Of a stretch of DNA of 6,071 bases, positions 5,132-6,071 are shown piece by piece. Origin of the DNA: Tannerella sp. (lineage in GTDB: Bacteria > Bacteroidota > Bacteroidia > Bacteroidales > Tannerellaceae); NCBI GenBank assembly GCA_031283785.1, contig JAITBC010000194.1, forward strand, positions 1 to 6,071. Direction: 5' to 3'. A program made the position numbers and the translations under genes. The first letter of the stretch is position 1. Each line of letters opens with the position of its first letter. The notes below the pieces were generated by a model. It had not been told where the DNA came from. It ran no database searches and worked only from the letters and a program-made list of their open reading frames with translations.

Positions 5132-6071
5132 ATGAAACGAACGACAAAAAAACTTTTGTATACGGGGAGTATAGTTATTATACTTGCGGCAGTCGTCGCT
5201 TGCGGTTCCGGCGCTTACCGTATGCTGTATATGCCTAACTTCACGCCTGCCGTGACAAAATATGTATATATTTGTGAGGATGATAAGAATTTTGGGCGGT
5301 TGTGTAAAGAACTGCGCGATTCGGCCGGTTGTAAAAATATAAAACTCTTCGAACTTCTCGCAGAATTACGTAAATATCCCGCAAATATGAAATCGGGACT
5401 TTATGCGGTCGAACCGGGAATGAATAACCAAACCTTGTTGAACCGCTTACGGTACGGCCAACAGTCGCCCGTTCGCCTGACATTCAATAGTGTGCGTATG
5501 ATAAATGATCTTATTGGAAAACTTTCCGCACAACTTATGCCGGATAATGACGATTTTCTCGTGTATCTCGGCAATGAGGATTATTGCAGGTCACTCGGAT
5601 TCGACACGGCAACAATCAAAGCAATGTTCATCCCCAATACTTATGAAGTATACTGGAATACAACCGCCGACAAGCTGATAAAGCGTATGAAACGCGAATA
5701 TGATACATTCTGGACGACAGATCGCCTTAAAAAAGCGGAAAATATACGCTTATCACCCCTTCAGATATCAATCCTTGCTTCCATCGTGGAAGAAGAGACG
5801 GCCATACCGGAAGAATATCAGATAGTAGCCGGTTTATATATCAACCGTTTAATAAAAGGCATACCGCTTCAGGCAGATCCGACCGTAAAATATGCCGTAG
5901 GGGATTTTTCCTTGAAACGTATCCTGAATAAACATCTCGAAGTAGATTCTCCATACAACACGTATCTGTATGAAGGATTACCTCCGGCCCCTATACGTAT
6001 TCCATCCGTAAAAAGTATTGATGCAGTATTAAATTATATGCATCATAATTACCTGTATATGTGTGCTAAAG
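5132..6071 (+). CDS. mltG: Endolytic murein transglycosylase MltG (YceG-like), 3' end beyond window
   Basis: The frame is open from 5132 to the right edge (313 codons); the family is usually about 340-350 aa, so a short C-terminal piece is missing. MltG cleaves nascent glycan strands in the membrane periplasm interface and is thought to set their length. The sequence shows a basic N-terminus (MKRTTKK), a membrane segment at about 8-28, a LysM-like region near 42-115, and the YceG catalytic domain: FIPNTYEVYW at 166-175, ASIVEEET at 216-223 with Glu220 the likely catalytic acid (equivalent to E. coli Glu218), VAGLYINRL at 232-240, LQADPTVKYA at 246-255, and SPYNTY...GLPPAPI at 273-288. An in-frame ATG at 5108 would add eight residues (MRCFLVQK) after a stop at 5099-5101; 5132 is preferred because it puts the basic residues right before the membrane segment. 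Transcribed divergently from gyrA. Confidence 0.95.
   Translation, partial: MKRTTKKLLYTGSIVIILAAVVACGSGAYRMLYMPNFTPAVTKYVYICEDDKNFGRLCKELRDSAGCKNIKLFELLAELRKYPANMKSGLYAVEPGMNNQTLLNRLRYGQQSPVRLTFNSVRMINDLIGKLSAQLMPDNDDFLVYLGNEDYCRSLGFDTATIKAMFIPNTYEVYWNTTADKLIKRMKREYDTFWTTDRLKKAENIRLSPLQISILASIVEEETAIPEEYQIVAGLYINRLIKGIPLQADPTVKYAVGDFSLKRILNKHLEVDSPYNTYLYEGLPPAPIRIPSVKSIDAVLNYMHHNYLYMCAK

Noticed and set aside
5241..5483. Minus-strand open frame of 80 codons within mltG
   Set aside because: It overlaps the conserved plus-strand mltG frame and resembles no known family.

Overview
The window looks like a core chromosomal segment of a Bacteroidales bacterium. The evidence is as follows: the GyrA and MltG sequences are of Bacteroidetes type; the start codons are preceded by A-rich stretches rather than clear Shine-Dalgarno sites; and three of the intergenic promoter candidates fit the Bacteroidetes -33 TTTG / -7 TAnnTTTG pattern with 19-20 bp spacing. 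The genus cannot be fixed from what is visible; a Bacteroides, Parabacteroides or Dysgonomonas relative is a guess.

Layout, left to right. (1) Positions 1-568, minus strand: a two-gene type II toxin-antitoxin operon. The antitoxin (568-341) comes first and overlaps by an ATGA junction the start of a RelE/ParE-type toxin (344 to the left edge, at or near its C-terminus). It has a well-matched promoter at 600-630, and a perfect 17-bp inverted repeat over the -33 element that looks like an autoregulatory operator. (2) Positions 569-879: AT-rich intergenic DNA with that promoter, two further copies of the operator half-site motif, and a strong intrinsic terminator (809-844) that ends the next operon. 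(3) Positions 880-4788, minus strand: gyrA (880 aa, complete) followed after 30 bp by an exported tetratricopeptide-repeat protein (411 aa); the two are probably co-transcribed. (4) Positions 4789-5131: a divergent intergenic region with candidate promoters for gyrA (leftward) and mltG (rightward), rich in A/T tracts and inverted repeats. (5) Positions 5132-6071, plus strand: the first 313 codons of mltG, the membrane-anchored endolytic transglycosylase, cut by the right edge.

The genes fall into housekeeping functions (DNA supercoiling, peptidoglycan processing, an envelope TPR protein) plus one small accessory module, the toxin-antitoxin pair, located just beyond the terminator of the gyrA operon. 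I see no evidence for a large undescribed system. The points most worth a second look are the operator layout of the toxin-antitoxin promoter, the phenylalanine at the quinolone-contact position of GyrA, the variant GyrA box and very acidic GyrA tail, and the A-tract and hairpin-rich gyrA/mltG divergent promoter region.
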